64,000 bases of DNA, taken from the NCBI GenBank assembly GCA_023213395.1, contig CM041465.1, positions 227,051,741-227,115,740 on the forward strand, in the 5' to 3' direction. Shown here one piece after another: positions 24,838-36,343 of the stretch. Position 1 is the stretch's first letter, and each line of letters begins with the position of its first letter. This stretch comes from Cycas panzhihuaensis (lineage: Eukaryota > Cycadophyta). A model generated the notes under the pieces. The model ran no database searches and had not been told where the DNA came from. It saw nothing but the letters and a program-made list of their open reading frames with translations. A program made the translations under genes and the position numbers.

Positions 24838-25071
24838 TAAGAGATCTTGAGGATAGAGTAGAGCAGGAAAAATATTCAACCCATTTTAAAAATCATTAAC
24901 AAACTTCAAATTTTGGTGGTGTTGATAAATACCGGGGACTTTGCCCTTGAAATATATAATTTGGAAGGTAGGCAGGAGCCTACCTCAACTGACATAATTT
25001 AAAATAATAAAATAATAATAAAACATAAATAAAATAAAGCTACCTTAGATATAGTCAGCTTGCATTCTTCC
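24838..25071 (-). repeat. Element E 3' LTR, outer portion
   Basis: Homologous to 58241-58475 in the same orientation (gagatcttgaggatagag at the left edge, the ggtgttgataaa block near 24920). The LTR is broken at 25071/25072 by copia element C, and its remaining inner end is at 31305-31355. Confidence 0.85.
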
Positions 25072-25421
25072 TATTAATGTGGTAATTGATTGTTAAGCCA
25101 CTATATTAATGTTAATATGGTTTAACTATGGTAATTAAGCAAAAAGGTATGACTTATTCAGAGGGTCACATCCCTAATTGTGTGATATCTCTTGGAAGAG
25201 GATAAAAGCCTTAAGGCATTGTGTACTCAATGTATTAAGCAATTATGAAATAATCAATCTAATTAAGAAGGATCTTTTATGGTGGGTTTTTTCCTAAAAG
25301 GGTTTTCCCACATAAATCACATATATTATACATGTACTTTTTGTGTGTATTTTAATTTACTTATTATGTATGGTTAAAGATAATATGGATGGGAACATAC
25401 CTATATGATTTCATGTTCTCA
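25072..25421 (+). repeat. 5' LTR of element C
   Basis: Diverged direct repeat of 30955-31304. Shared blocks include gttaagccactat, ggataaaagcctt, aaggatcttttatggtggg and the end tttcatgttctca. The initial TG is TA here. Confidence 0.85.
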
Positions 25422-25425
25422 AATA

Positions 25426-25438
25426 TGGTATTAGAGCT
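25426..25438 (+). other. Element C primer binding site (tRNA-iMet type)
   Basis: tggtattagagct lies four bases after the LTR and matches the initiator-methionine primer site TGGTATCAGAGC with one C-to-T change. Confidence 0.8.
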
Positions 25439-26940
25439 ATAGGGTACTATACAACTGAAGCCTGATGTTGAGCATAATAGTAAGATCATTGGTTTCTGGG
25501 TAAAGCTGTCAAACTTAGGACTTATCCTAAGGGTCCATCATCTCTAGTAACATGTAGAAGTAGGCACAGTAGATCATTGGCGGTTGAAGTAGTGAAAATC
25601 ACTATTTAACGGAGCATAAATGTTTATTGGAGTCAATATTCAAGCATGAAGGTCATGCTTGTGGTTAATGTTGGCTTGTTGGAGGCCATATGAAGCTAGT
25701 TGATGATCTATTGTGGTGATTCAAGCTAGCAAAGTATGTATTGATAGTAATTCAGTGACTATAAGCACAACCATTTATGTACACAAGTAAGTCAGTTATT
25801 TACCCATTTAAAACACTATAACATTAAAAAAGGAGTAAGCTTGTTCTAGTAGTACCTATATCTAGTCTATATAAGGGAGAGATTAGTGTTAATTTGGAAC
25901 ATTTTTAGCTCTCTATACTAAGATTAGCCTACGTATATAGCAATACAAAGTATCACTCATTGTATTTTTGAGTTGTAGTGCTTTTTATTTGGGAGTGTAA
26001 CCCTATATCTCTATCGTAAGTACATTTTTCAACCAGCATCTTAGTGTTGAGAGGTAGTTGGGCTAATTGTGCACTATTTTGGAGACTTATGTACTTAAAT
26101 TAAGCATGGTACAACTGAATTAAGGCTGGTCATGTGCTATCCATGGTGGTTGGGCACTATTCACACTCGTTGGGTTCCTATTTGTGTTGGCTGAGTACTT
26201 CTTTGCATTAGTTGAGTGTCTTTGAAGAGAGCTAAGCATTGTTCAGGCTCATTACGAGTTGCACAAGTGTACAGAGACCTATTTCAATTGCTTACTAGTC
26301 TCTTTATGAAGTGCACATCCATGGCTATCTCACTTCCTATCTGGTTGTCACAAATCCTGTGGAAATTGCATATGTCTATTTGATTTTTTTGTCCAAGGTT
26401 TAAACTTTGGAAAGATTTAATTACATTTTTGTTAGATATTTGGCATGTGACTTAAGTGACAGATGGATGTGGGATTCTAAAAGGTCACACCTTTTGGAAT
26501 ATGCCTTTTGGCATATTCCTCCCATAATATAACTTTATAAAAGGCCCTTAGACCATTGACACTTTATCATATTTACCTATTATGAAGTACTCTAAAGTTA
26601 TTCAAAGCATCCTTAACTCATTTTAAATGTAGATCAAGGAGTTTTTTGGTGTTGTTTAACTTGGAGACTATGTTGTCTACCTTGTGGAGCCATCCTTTAT
26701 TCTTGGAACACCATTTTAAGTGCCTTAAGGTTCGTTCTTGACAACTTTTAAGGTTATTTAAGGGTGTTTGTTGTCTAATTGTGAGGGAAAATAATCAATA
26801 ACTCACTCAACACATGTATAAATAGTATTTAGTACACTCTAGAGTGTGCCCTTGAGATAAAGGAGGACACAAGGGTTATCTTTATCCTAAAGACACTCAT
26901 TTTGGTGTTGTTTAATGCATATTGAAGCTTGTTTCTTGAG
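25439..26940 (+). other. Element C 5' leader; no gene recognised
   Basis: About 1.5 kb with no retroelement domain. A weak repeated phrase about ggttgagcactattc, with variants, occurs at 26095-26250. Otherwise unremarkable AT-rich sequence. Confidence 0.5.
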
Positions 26941-27790
26941 ATGGAGCACCTTATACCCAAGATTATCTTTAATGGTAATAATTTTAGTGAGTGGAAGACC
27001 AATATAGAGCTCATTTTGATGGTGAATCAACTCTGGGGGATCACTAAGGCCAAGGTGGACACGATTCCACTAGATCATAAAGAGCATGTTCATCTTAAAG
27101 AGAAGAAATTTATGGCTATGGGACTATTGAAACTGTCATTGGCACTAGACTATAAAGCTTTATTTTACAATCTAGACAAACTAGATAAAATATAGACAAA
27201 ACTATATGAAACATTTGAAAAGAAGAAGACAAATAGACATCTTGCCCTGATGTTGGAGTCACTTAATTCACATGTGGAAGATGAGAATAGCATCAACTCC
27301 TACCTTAACAAAATCATAGACTTAAATAATAATCTAGAAGAACTAAAGTAAAACTCGATTGATGATGCCATGTTATTCTCTATAATCATGTCAAAGCTAC
27401 TAGCTGCATTTGCCACCTTCTAGACCATTTATGGCAAAGATGAGGTGATGGAGGCAAAAACATTTAATAGGCTTAAAAACCTAATTTTAGTGGAGGATGC
27501 CAAGCTTAAACATCATGGTATACTTGGATGTTCTGATTCAAGTCAAGTCCTAGCCATAAAGATTTAGAGGAAGGAGGCCATTAAGGAGGAGAAGATCACA
27601 TGAAGATAAGGAGAAAGTTCATAAGACAAGAAGAAGTTTAATGGAAAATGTAATTACTACAAGAAGGATGTTCATTGAGAGAAGAACTATTGGTTCAAAA
27701 GATATGACAAGTGTAAAGTAAGTCAGGATGATAAAGGAAAGAGTATTATTGCTTATTGTATTAGAGCACAAACCTTATCAGCTGAGTTAG
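26941..27790 (+). pseudogene. Element C gag
   Basis: ATG at 26941 begins MEHLIPKIIFNGNNFSEWK, the usual start of copia gag (F-x-G-x-N-[FY]-x-x-W). LLKLSLALDYKALF and YETFEKKKTNRHLALMLESL follow, then the zinc knuckle region KCNYYKKDVH near 27640-27670 with the second cysteine replaced by tyrosine. Stops at several tryptophan or glutamine sites. Encodes the capsid and RNA-binding protein of the particle. Confidence 0.85.
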
Positions 27791-29160
27791 ATTAGAGAGA
27801 TTATTGGGTGCTTGACTATGGAGCATAGAAGTATATCTCCTACCAAAAGTGCAACTTTGATACGATGAATGAAAATCATAGTAGTACAGAGATTATCCTT
27901 GGATTTACTTGCATTTTACTAGTGGAAGGTATTAGTGAAGTATCCATTGTAGGAGGTAAATTTATCAGGGTATATTATGTACCCAAGATGCAACTAAACC
28001 TTCTTTCAACTCAAGAAATCTACAAATAAGGCTTGAAAGTGGAGTTTTACAATGATAAATGCCTAATTAAGGATCCAAAATAGAACTTCCTAGTCATTGC
28101 TATCAGAAGAAGTCATGCCTTTATTACCAGTGCTAGTGATATGAACAAACTTTGGCATAATCACCTAGGACATCTTAACTACAAGAGTATTGTACTATTG
28201 AAGAGGTTGAAGATGGTGGAAGGATTGCCATTGGTTTCCTACTTATGTATGCATGGCAAGCATCATTGCTAATCTTTTGCTCAAGAGAATGCCTGAAGAG
28301 TTAAGGAGAAGTTAGAACTTGTACATTTAGATATAATGGATCCTCTTCCTAGACCTTCTATATCAAGAGTTCAATACACCCTTGTATTTGTAGATGATTA
28401 TACTAGGAAGGCCTAAGTTTATTTTCTCAAAAATAACTCAGACGTATTTGATCACTTCTATGACTAGAAAGTGATAGTAGAAAATGAAATTGATAAGAGG
28501 ATTAAGCCATTAAGAAGTGACAATGGCAAGGAATATGACAACCATACATTTAATCAGTTCTGTCATGATCATGGTATAAAGTAGGAACTTACAGTCCCAT
28601 TTATCCCACAATAGAATGGAGTTGTTGAATGAAAGAATTGTACCATAATAGAAATAGTGAGGTGTATGGTACATTCTAAAACCTTACCATTAATGTTTTA
28701 GGCAAAGGCCGTGGCAACTACTATGTGTATTCTAAATAGGTTACCCACTCAAGAAGTTAAAAGCATAACCCTTGAAGAAAAATAGACTAGTCTAAAACCT
28801 GTCATTAGCCATTGAAGAACTTTTAGGTGTATTACACACACCCATATCCTAAATAATACTCATAAGAAGCTAGATTAAAAGAGTCTAGAGTGGATATTCA
28901 TAGGGTATTACAATAAGTATAAAGCCTACAAACTATAGGATCCATAAGGGAAGAAGATTGTGGTTAGTCAAGATGTAAAATTTGATGAGTTACTGATGTA
29001 TCATATTGAAAGATCATTAAAGGAGCCTTTTTAACCCCCAATTCTCTCATTCCTAGATTCATCAAGCAAAGAGTATGATGAGCTAATCATTGGAACACCT
29101 GAGGAAGTAGGACTAAGTGGGATGCATAATAGTGAGGAGTCACCATAAGAAGAAGTACCT
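27791..29160 (+). pseudogene. Element C protease and integrase
   Basis: Protease active site reads WVLDYGA (family WxLDSGA), near 27807. The pre-integrase zinc region includes LWHNHLGHLNYKSI (28155). Integrase core: LVHLDIMDP, FVDDYTRKA, PLRSDNGKEYDN, and PFIPQ followed by NGVVE, so the D, D and E positions are present. LPTQEVKSITLEEK and FIGYYNKYKAYKL mark its C-terminal part. In-frame stops fall at expected Q, W and R codons. 28941-29160 is linker toward RT. Confidence 0.85.
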
Positions 29161-29329
29161 CTAATAATAGGTTCTTCTATACCTTTATAGGTAAGGAAGA
29201 CTATTAAAGATTCTAGTGTGGCAATGTAAACCCTAAATGATGGTAAAATAACTAGAAGTCAACATGCTAATTGAATTATATTGGTAGACATCGACGACTC
29301 TAATGATCCTAATTTGTTTGATGAGGTAA

Positions 29330-30870
29330 AATGAGATCCATGTTAGAGAGTTATGATGGAGGAAGAGTATGGTTCTCTACTAAAGAATAATATGTGGCAT
29401 TTGGTTCAACTCCCTTTAATGAAGAACCTTGCTAGATGCAAGTGGGTCTATAAGACAAAGTTTCACTTCAATAGAAATGTGGACAATGGTATGGCTAACT
29501 AAACCTTACCAATATTTTGATTCAAGGATTAAAGAAAAAGCAAGGAATTGACTATAAAAAGACATTTGCACTAGTCTCTAGAATGACAATGGTCTACTTG
29601 GATATTTCCTTAGCAGCTACTTATGGTTGGGAGTTACACTAGATGGATATCAAGTATGCATTTCCTAATAGAGATCTAAAGGAGGAGATTTACATATCAT
29701 AGCCTTTGGGATTCATTAAGGATGGCTAAGAGTATCTTGTTTTCCAATTAAAGAAATCAATTTATGGCCAGAAACAAGCACCCCATGCTTGGTATGAAAA
29801 TATGAATGCTAAGTTGAAAGCTAAAGGTTTCGAGTTTTTAGAACTTAACCTAAACCTGTATATGAAAAGAAGAGGGACTTCAATAATTACTTGTATGGTA
29901 TATATAGGTGATTTCATCATCGATGATAACTAAGGCAAGGTTATAGCTGAAGTCAAGCCAAATTTAGAAGCTTTATTTAACATGACAGACCTCAAGAGAC
30001 TTCATTATTTCTTGGTCATTCAGATCAGGCAGATGGATGATCAGATTGCATTGTTGTAGTTAGAATATATAAAAAACCTATTGGATAAGTTTAGGATGCA
30101 AAATTATAAACCTATTATAACACCATATGTAAAGGGTGTAAGGTTGCAAAAGGATATGACCAAGCCCTTTATAGATGGAATGAAGTATCGCCAATCATTA
30201 GGAAATCTGACCTACCTGACTCATATTAGACCAGATGTCACATATGATGTTGGATTAGTTTCCCACTACATGTAGAATCCCCATGAGTCTCATTTTATTA
30301 TAGAAAAGTAGATTATAAAATATTTAAAGGGGACAATCAATCTTTCTCTTGAATACTATTGAGGTAAAGAGATAAGGTTGTATAGCTATACGAATATTGA
30401 TAAGGGAGAAGACTCTAATTATCGAAAGTCCACTACTGGATACCTATTTGGTATTGGTAATGGATTTATTTCATGGTAGTCAAAGAAGAAATAGACATTA
30501 GCATTATCTTCTATAGGGGTAGAATATCAAGGACTTAATGCTGGTGTAAAGGAAACGATATGGTTGCAAGGTCTCTTGGAGTTTCTTAGAGTTTCCAATG
30601 GACATCTAGTTATCTTTATTGATAATCAGAGTAACATTCACCTATCAAAGAATCCAGAGTTTCATGTGCATATGAAGCATATCAAGATTTAGCACCACTA
30701 CATCCCTGAACAAATAAAGTCAGGTAAGCTATCGATCGACTACTATCTGAGTGAATTCTAGCTTGTAGGAATGTTCATTAAGCCACTCATTGAAGATCAT
30801 TTCACGAAGGTGCATACCAAATTAGGACTCACCAATGTTATCCTTAAGGGGGGGGTGTATCGACAAGGAT
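29330..30870 (+). pseudogene. Element C reverse transcriptase and RNase H
   Basis: RT starts MMEEEYGSLLKNNMWHLV, then CKWVYKTKF. After a frame change near 29500: KTFALVSRMTMVYLDISLA, SIYGQKQAPHAWYE and MVYIGDFIIDDN, where the family has YVDD, so the catalytic site is damaged. YRQSLGNLTYLTHIRPDV and the RNase H motifs YTNIDKGEDSNYRKSTTGYL, ALSSIGVEYQGLNAGVKE and VIFIDNQSNIHLSKNP follow. The frame ends at 30870. The region beyond 29165 has an inverted duplicate at 53793-55593. Confidence 0.85.
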
Positions 30871-30954
30871 AAAGAAATTGTAGGATAGTCCTAACCTTTA
30901 TGATAACATAGCTGTTGTAGTTGGCAGACTTTCCACATGCACATTAAGAGGGGA

Positions 30955-31304
30955 TGTTAACATGACAGTTGATTATTAAGCCACTATGTTAATATTAATG
31001 TGGTTTAACTAAGGTGATTAAGTGAAAAGGTATAACTTATTTAAAGTATCACAACCTCAACCAAGTGACACCTCTTAAAAGAGAATAAAAGCCTTGAGGC
31101 CTTGTGTATTCGATTTATCAAGCAATTGCAAAATAGTTAGTCTAATCCAGAAGGATCTTTTGTGGTGGGTTTTTATCCAAAAGGGTTTTCCCGTATAAAT
31201 CCTATGTATTGTATATATATTTTCCATGTGTATTTTTGTTTGCTTGCTATGTATGGTTAAAGATTCTATAGATGGGAATATACCTGTATAATTTCATATT
31301 CCTA
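30955..31304 (+). repeat. 3' LTR of element C, with polypurine tract
   Basis: Starts TGTTAACATGACAG, directly after the tract attaagagggga (30943-30954). 350 bp; its inverted duplicate at 53443-53792 is the same length. A second purine tract, aaggggggggt, lies at about 30846-30856, nearly 100 bp upstream. Confidence 0.9.
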
Positions 31305-31370
31305 AAAAACCCCAATGTAGACTTTAATATAGAGTAATGAACATTAAACCTAATATTCTCCCTCATAATG
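31305..31370 (-). repeat. Element E 3' LTR inner end and polypurine tract
   Basis: The piece of E's 3' LTR on the far side of element C, ending aaacctaata at 31355. It is followed by ttctccctcataatg, which read on the minus strand is the polypurine tract of E, directly after the RNase H tail. Confidence 0.75.
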
Positions 31371-31997
31371 TTTATTACATGAAATTCCAAGTTTTTTTTT
31401 AAATTTGTGGAACTTATACTTTAGAAAAACTTTAGGAAAGAGATATGTCACTTGTTCTTTTGTTTTGTAGTAGACTAATTCCATATCACCATCCCTTATT
31501 GATGCCTTAATAATGATAGACTCTTTAAGAATATAAGACATGTGGTTGCTAAACTTGAGTAGGTTTGGCTTCATTAGGATCTTTATCTTCTTTATCTTTT
31601 ATCTTGGAGTGATCATCAACTTTGTTGGAGTCATCAATGGTACATACAACATTATCAAACATATCATTATTATCTTACTCTAATATGTGTCTCACATATA
31701 AAACATTATCAATATATTTATTTTCTTTTAGTTTTGTATTGGCTCCCTCATAAAGTAATTCTAAAATATCCCATGCATTCTTTGATGTGGTTATCTTACT
31801 TATTCTAGAGAATGTGTGGTCACCAAATACATAAAATATTAAAGTTAAGGCTTCATTGTCTCTTTTCACATTTTCTTTAAAGTTTTGTTCATCTTCATTA
31901 TAACCATCATTCATAAATTTCCAAAGATTATTAATAATAAAATATGATTTTATTAAATTTCTCCAAAGTTAAAAGTTTGTTCTATCAAATATAGGTA
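31350..31997 (-). pseudogene. Element E gag (part) fused to RNase H C-terminal tail
   Basis: Right to left: gag piece with MNDGYNEDEQNFKENVKRD and ISKITTSKNAWDILELLYEG (family tSKEaWdiLe), 31914-31675. An acidic linker of about 35 residues follows, then IRDGDMELVYYKTKEQVTYL and KYKFHKFKKKLGI (31574-31350), which correspond to the end of copia RNase H (ELxYxxTxxQxADIFTK, KFxxLRxxLGI). No protease, integrase or RT lies between. The gag start codon is at 55863 on the other side of D. The inverted copy at 52745-53391 has the same structure. Confidence 0.8.
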
Positions 31998-32002
31998 TAC
32001 TT
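31998..32002 (+). repeat. Left target-site duplication of element D (TACTT)
   Basis: tactt before D's LTR, identical to 55836-55840 after the right end of its split 3' LTR. Confidence 0.85.
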
Positions 32003-32352
32003 TATTGGATTAATGTTCATTACATTTATTTATTTGTGCAAATGTCTTGGGACCATGTAAGGCTCCCACAGTTGTCACTTGGATAAGATAATGTTATTTT
32101 ATTTTAAGTTGTTTATTATTTTATTATATTTTAAATTTGGATATTAAGGTAGGCTCTTGCTTACCTCCCGAATATGTATTTTAGGCCCTAATATCCCTAG
32201 TGTTCTTTAACACTAGCAATCTATATAAAATTTGTTAACAATATAAAAAATAGATTGATAATGGATTTGAATATGGTTTTGAATATGGCTTGAATACTAT
32301 TGCACCTGCTCCACTATGTCCTCATTGCATTTTTCATTTGGTATCAGAGATC
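32003..32352 (+). repeat. Element D 5' LTR and primer binding site
   Basis: LTR 32003-32336, starting tattggattaatgttc (TG mutated to TA) and ending cattttttca-like cattgcatttttca. The primer site tggtatcagagatc at 32339-32352 matches the tRNA-iMet type. The promoter-like core acctcccgaatatgtatttta is at about 32165-32185. Confidence 0.88.
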
Positions 32353-34929
32353 ATAAAACCTTACAGAAGTATTATGACAAAGTTTGAATATTTGTTGGTC
32401 TTACATTAACAAATCAGTGTAGCATTGAATGGGTTGTTCTAAATATACACCTAACATTCCATTTTTAACAATATATATTTATTTTAAAATGTTTTTCATT
32501 ATTTTACTAATCTCTTTATTTCTAGATTCTAGCTCATTATTCATCCAATGAAAGCCAAGTATATGATTTCTCATTAGATTCCTAACAGCCTCATCTTCCC
32601 AGTGAAAAAATTGGTTTGAAATTTCATCTCCTTTTGAAAGGAGATCCTACTCCTGGAAATCATAGTATCCTCTCTATTCCTCACAAATCCATCAATGTTA
32701 AATTTGTTGGTTTTGATATTTTCATCAATTGTTGAATCATCTATTCAAGTTTAGGTTGCTCCTATTCATTGGTATTTCTATGTCCATTGGTAAGAATTCT
32801 CCATTGGTACCATGCTCGATGGAAAATCTTCCCCATTAGCACTCTACTCTTATGTTAGGGTTCTGGTCAGTGTTCTAATTAATAATTCAATGGTTCATTC
32901 TCATGGAATGTTATAATCTTCTATGGATATATTTGATATGGGTCTATAAGATCTAGTCTATGTGAAGGTAAATCCAAGGAGCCTATTAGAGCATTGTAGG
33001 CAGTTTCAAGTAGCATATATCTAGCACTTTCATTTCGTCTCAGTGGTTATCCCCATTACTGTCATCATGACCCTATTCACTGATATCTAGTAAGCAATGA
33101 TTTGCACTCATAATTTGTCTATTTTGTGGATTGGTTCCCATCTTCTAATATAGAGTGGCTACTTCGTATGTTGTTACCACCTATGTATAGTCATGTGCAC
33201 ACTCCATTGTGAATCATGAGTGCTACATGAAGACCATAACCTCTAGGCAAATTTTACTTCAGCTATAGCTCTTTTTTAATAAGTTATATATATATATATT
33301 TTTAAGTTATTAATATATAAATATATATTTCTAAAATATTTCTTATTTTAGATTGTTGCACCCTTGTTCATGTTAGATTCAATCTTTTTGATCATTTTTA
33401 GATCGTCTTTAAATTAAATTTTTCTCCTGCGCAGGTTGCCCGTTAATGTCTAGGAAAATCATTTGATAATTTATATATTTTTTCTAAAGTTTGATTTTAA
33501 TTTAATTAAAATAGATAAAATTTCAAGTTTGGACATGTGGTTTAGGCATTAGCCCCCTTCTCCATTAGCTTTTAGTCATGTTGAGTTCCCATGTGACCTT
33601 TTTTTTTTTATTAAGGGGCAGATTTCAAAATTTTATTAGTTGTTTTTTATAATTTTAGTTTTTAAGAGGGTTTAATTATATTCTATAATATTTCAAATCT
33701 GCTAGCCCCATTTGGACCTTAGTGGGAGGTCATATTATCCCTTTAGGTAACCAAGGGCCTTAACTCAAAGGGACTTAACCCCCCCCCCCTCTTTTTCTAT
33801 TTGATTGCTAAAAAGAGGTCTTTCACTATTTTCACTATAACGTTTCATCTAGGAGTCTATTTTTTGAATGACTAGATCCATTGAAAATGCATTTTGAATA
33901 TCTACATACTGAAGTGGTTTTCATAAGATTTGAAGCTATTTTATAGGGTTTTGAGTCTAATAAAGTTAGCTCTCCTAGTTTGATCATTTTCCAGCCATTT
34001 TAAACTAATTTTTTATTCAATCTTGGTATATTTATATATTATTAGATTACTAATCTATATTTGATTATTTTTACTTGATTTTATGAGCTTAAAATTGATA
34101 TTTTATAGTTTTTTTAGTCATATTTAAGCCTCTTAAAGAAGAGGGAGACTTTGAAAGTTAAATTTTCAAATCGATGCTCTCTAACTTTTAATAACTTTAT
34201 TTTTAAATTTGTTGTTTCATTTTATAGTTCATTTACTTTAAGTTTAAACTATTTTCAAGCCTATTTCACTTATTTTTTAAGCTATTTTACTTTTATAAAG
34301 GATACTTTTAAAGTGTATTCAAGGTCAAATAAAAGTACATATTTCAAAGATATATTTAAAAGCATATTTTACATCTTTTTGCAACTTGAAAGAGGCTCAT
34401 ATAAAAGTATATTTATTGCTCATTTATTTTTAGTTCATTCATTTATATATTGAAGCTTAATTTAGCTCATTTTTTTCTCATTTAAGAGTTACTTTTGCTT
34501 CATTAGTAAAGCATTTTAAAAGTTGATTTAATGCCATTTTCATTGCACTTAAAAGTTCAAATAAGGTATATTCTATTGGATAATTATAAGCTCACTCAAA
34601 GGCCTTTACTTTCCTTTTATTTTATACTATTTTAAGGTTTACTTATATCATTTTAAAAAGATTATTGATTGTATATATTTGTTTCATTTTAAAAGTAGAA
34701 CATTTATCTTGCATTATTTTATTTAAAAAGAGATATACTTTTCAGCTCATTATCTAGTTACCTGCTTTTATATGTTAAGAAGGAATCTAGTTAGTATCCA
34801 TTTGAAATTTCATTTGAAAAAATGTTTTATTGCATGTCAATCTTAAGTTATTTCCTCATTAGAGGTTAAAAGGATTCTTATTTATTCATTGAGACCATAC
34901 TTTTTAGATTATGTATTAAAATATTTATA
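32353..34929 (+). other. Element D 5' leader; no gene recognised
   Basis: About 2.6 kb of AT-rich sequence homologous to the leader of element E (for example the aggagtctatttttt block at 33848 against 47730). It contains a short TA run (33285-33299) and a run of ten or more C (about 33781-33790). A 100-codon open stretch near 34150-34450 is low-complexity (Phe/Ser/Tyr-rich), is retained only because of base composition, and shows no domain. Confidence 0.6.
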
Positions 34930-35681
34930 ATGGCAGTTTATCTAAATGACATTACAACTCCCATATTTGATAGAACTAATTTTCATATTTAGACTAAAGT
35001 AATGAAATTATATTTTATTACAAATGATCTTTGAAAGTTTGTAAAAGATGGTTACAATGATGTAGGTGTTAATACTACCTTAGAAGATAAATAAGTTTTT
35101 AAAGAAAATATGAGAAAAGATAATGAGGCTTTAGCTTTAATTTTTTATACATTAGATGACACCACATTCTCTAGCGTAAGTAAGACAACCACATCTAAAA
35201 ATACATGGGAAACCTTGGAATTAGTTTATGAGGGAGACACTATAGAACTAGAAGAAACTAATTATATTGATGATATTTTACATGTGGAATAGATATTAGA
35301 ACATGATTACATTATTGAATTAGCTAATGTTGTGTGTACCATTAATGATACCAACCAATTGATGATCACATTGTTGAATTTGATAATTATATGTATATAT
35401 ATATCATTAACCCAATTGGCTCTAACAAATTAAAATATGAAGACAAAGATCTTAATGTAGCCACACCTACTCAAGTCAACCTCATCCTACTAAGATTAGC
35501 TTGGAAGCCACTTGAACCATACATTATTAAAGAGGACTACATTGCAAGGATAATAATATATGATGGTGATAAAGCAAAGGAATAAGCACTTGATCTCTCT
35601 CTTAAAGTTTTCTTAAAGTACAAGTACCACAAATTAAAAGAAAAGTTTGAAGATATATGTAATAAACATTATGGGGGAGAA
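34930..35681 (+). pseudogene. Element D gag fused to RNase H tail
   Basis: ATG at 34930 starts MAVYLNDITTPIFDRTNFHI, a copia gag start. MRKDNEALALIFYTLDD and VSKTTTSKNTWETLELVYEG follow (35110-35292), then an acidic linker (35400-35480), KEDYIARIIIYDGDKAKE and LKVFLKYKYHKLKEKFEDIC, equivalent to the RNase H C-terminus. The polypurine tract atgggggagaa (35671-35681) directly precedes the 3' LTR. The missing pol means it would depend on another copia element. Five or so in-frame stops. Confidence 0.8.
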
Positions 35682-35780
35682 TGTTGGATTAATGTTCATT
35701 ACATTTATTTATTTGTGAAAATGTCTTGGGACCATATGAGCTGCCTCCATACATCACTTGGATAAGGTAATATTATTTGA
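35682..35780 (+). repeat. Element D 3' LTR, left part
   Basis: Starts TGTTGGATTAATG and runs to ggtaatattatttga, matching the first 99 bases of the complete copy at 48908-49006 (reverse complement). Homology ends at 35780, and the LTR continues at 55605. Confidence 0.88.
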
Positions 35781-36343
35781 CTCCACTAGATTGAAGACTT
35801 CTAAGCAAGTTTTTATAATCAGGGACATGTAAACATGACTGGATCAAAAATGCCCAAGTGATGTATTGGGTCTTAAAGTCTTTATCAATTGCCTGTTTGA
35901 TTGGTCGAAGGAGATTTATTATCTCATGAGCTCATCCCTTTTACATTTTTAATTTGTTCATTTTCAAAATAAGATGAATAAATCTAAATCTGACTTTGTA
36001 TCAAAGTTCTTTCTAAGAACTTCTAGGACCTTCCAAGCTGTATCATGTTCCTCTTCATTTATCAAGTTGTGCAAGGAGTGATCAATGACCAACAAAATTC
36101 CTACATGAATCTTTTCATCATCTATCCCCCATTGTAGTTTAGCTACAGTATCTGTAGGAGTTGTTAGGGCAGATCCACTAGAAGCAGTTGTTATAGCCAT
36201 TGCTGGTATGCTGGATGTGGGCTGCAGTGGGCTCTCCAAAGGCCTTCACACTTTGTAGCATTTTTAATTACAATGTACCATATATCCTAATTTTCTTTGC
36301 CTTTCAATATGTAGTTAACATTTTGCTTGAATTGAGATGACAT
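35781..36343 (-). pseudogene. Element F copia gag fragment, truncated by the insert junction
   Basis: ATG at 36343 begins MSSQFKQNVNYILKGKENYD-like (stop in place of one residue), then after a frame change LLVIDHSLHNLINEEEHDTAWKVLEVLRKNF (about 36120-36000), a copia gag pattern (tAkexWdxLxxxF). The frame then continues LINLLRPIKQ-like toward 35785. It ends abruptly at 35781 against element D's LTR, so the junction cut the gene. Confidence 0.7.

Larger units (their letters stand above)
25072..31304 (+). mobile_element. Element C: full-length but decayed Ty1/copia retrotransposon
   Basis: Two LTRs of 350 bp, an iMet-type primer site, a 1.5-kb leader, gag, protease, integrase, RT and RNase H in copia order (integrase before RT), and a polypurine tract. 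It is inserted in element E's 3' LTR: sequence before 25072 and after 31304 is continuous in E's other LTR. Target duplication is not clear. The 3' part from 29165 onward exists in a second inverted copy at 53443-55593. Confidence 0.9.

Noticed and set aside
32339-32352. tRNA-like motif tggtatcagaga, with similar motifs at 12296, 25426, 45940 and, reversed, 38335, 52396 and 58224
   Set aside because: Only the 12-15 bases of a primer binding site next to an LTR are present; there are no tRNA arms, so these are not tRNA genes.
34151-34453. 100-codon Phe/Ser/Tyr-rich frame in D's leader, also in D' on the other strand
   Set aside because: Low-complexity AT-rich sequence within an untranslated leader; no conserved motif, and it is shared only because D and D' are duplicates.
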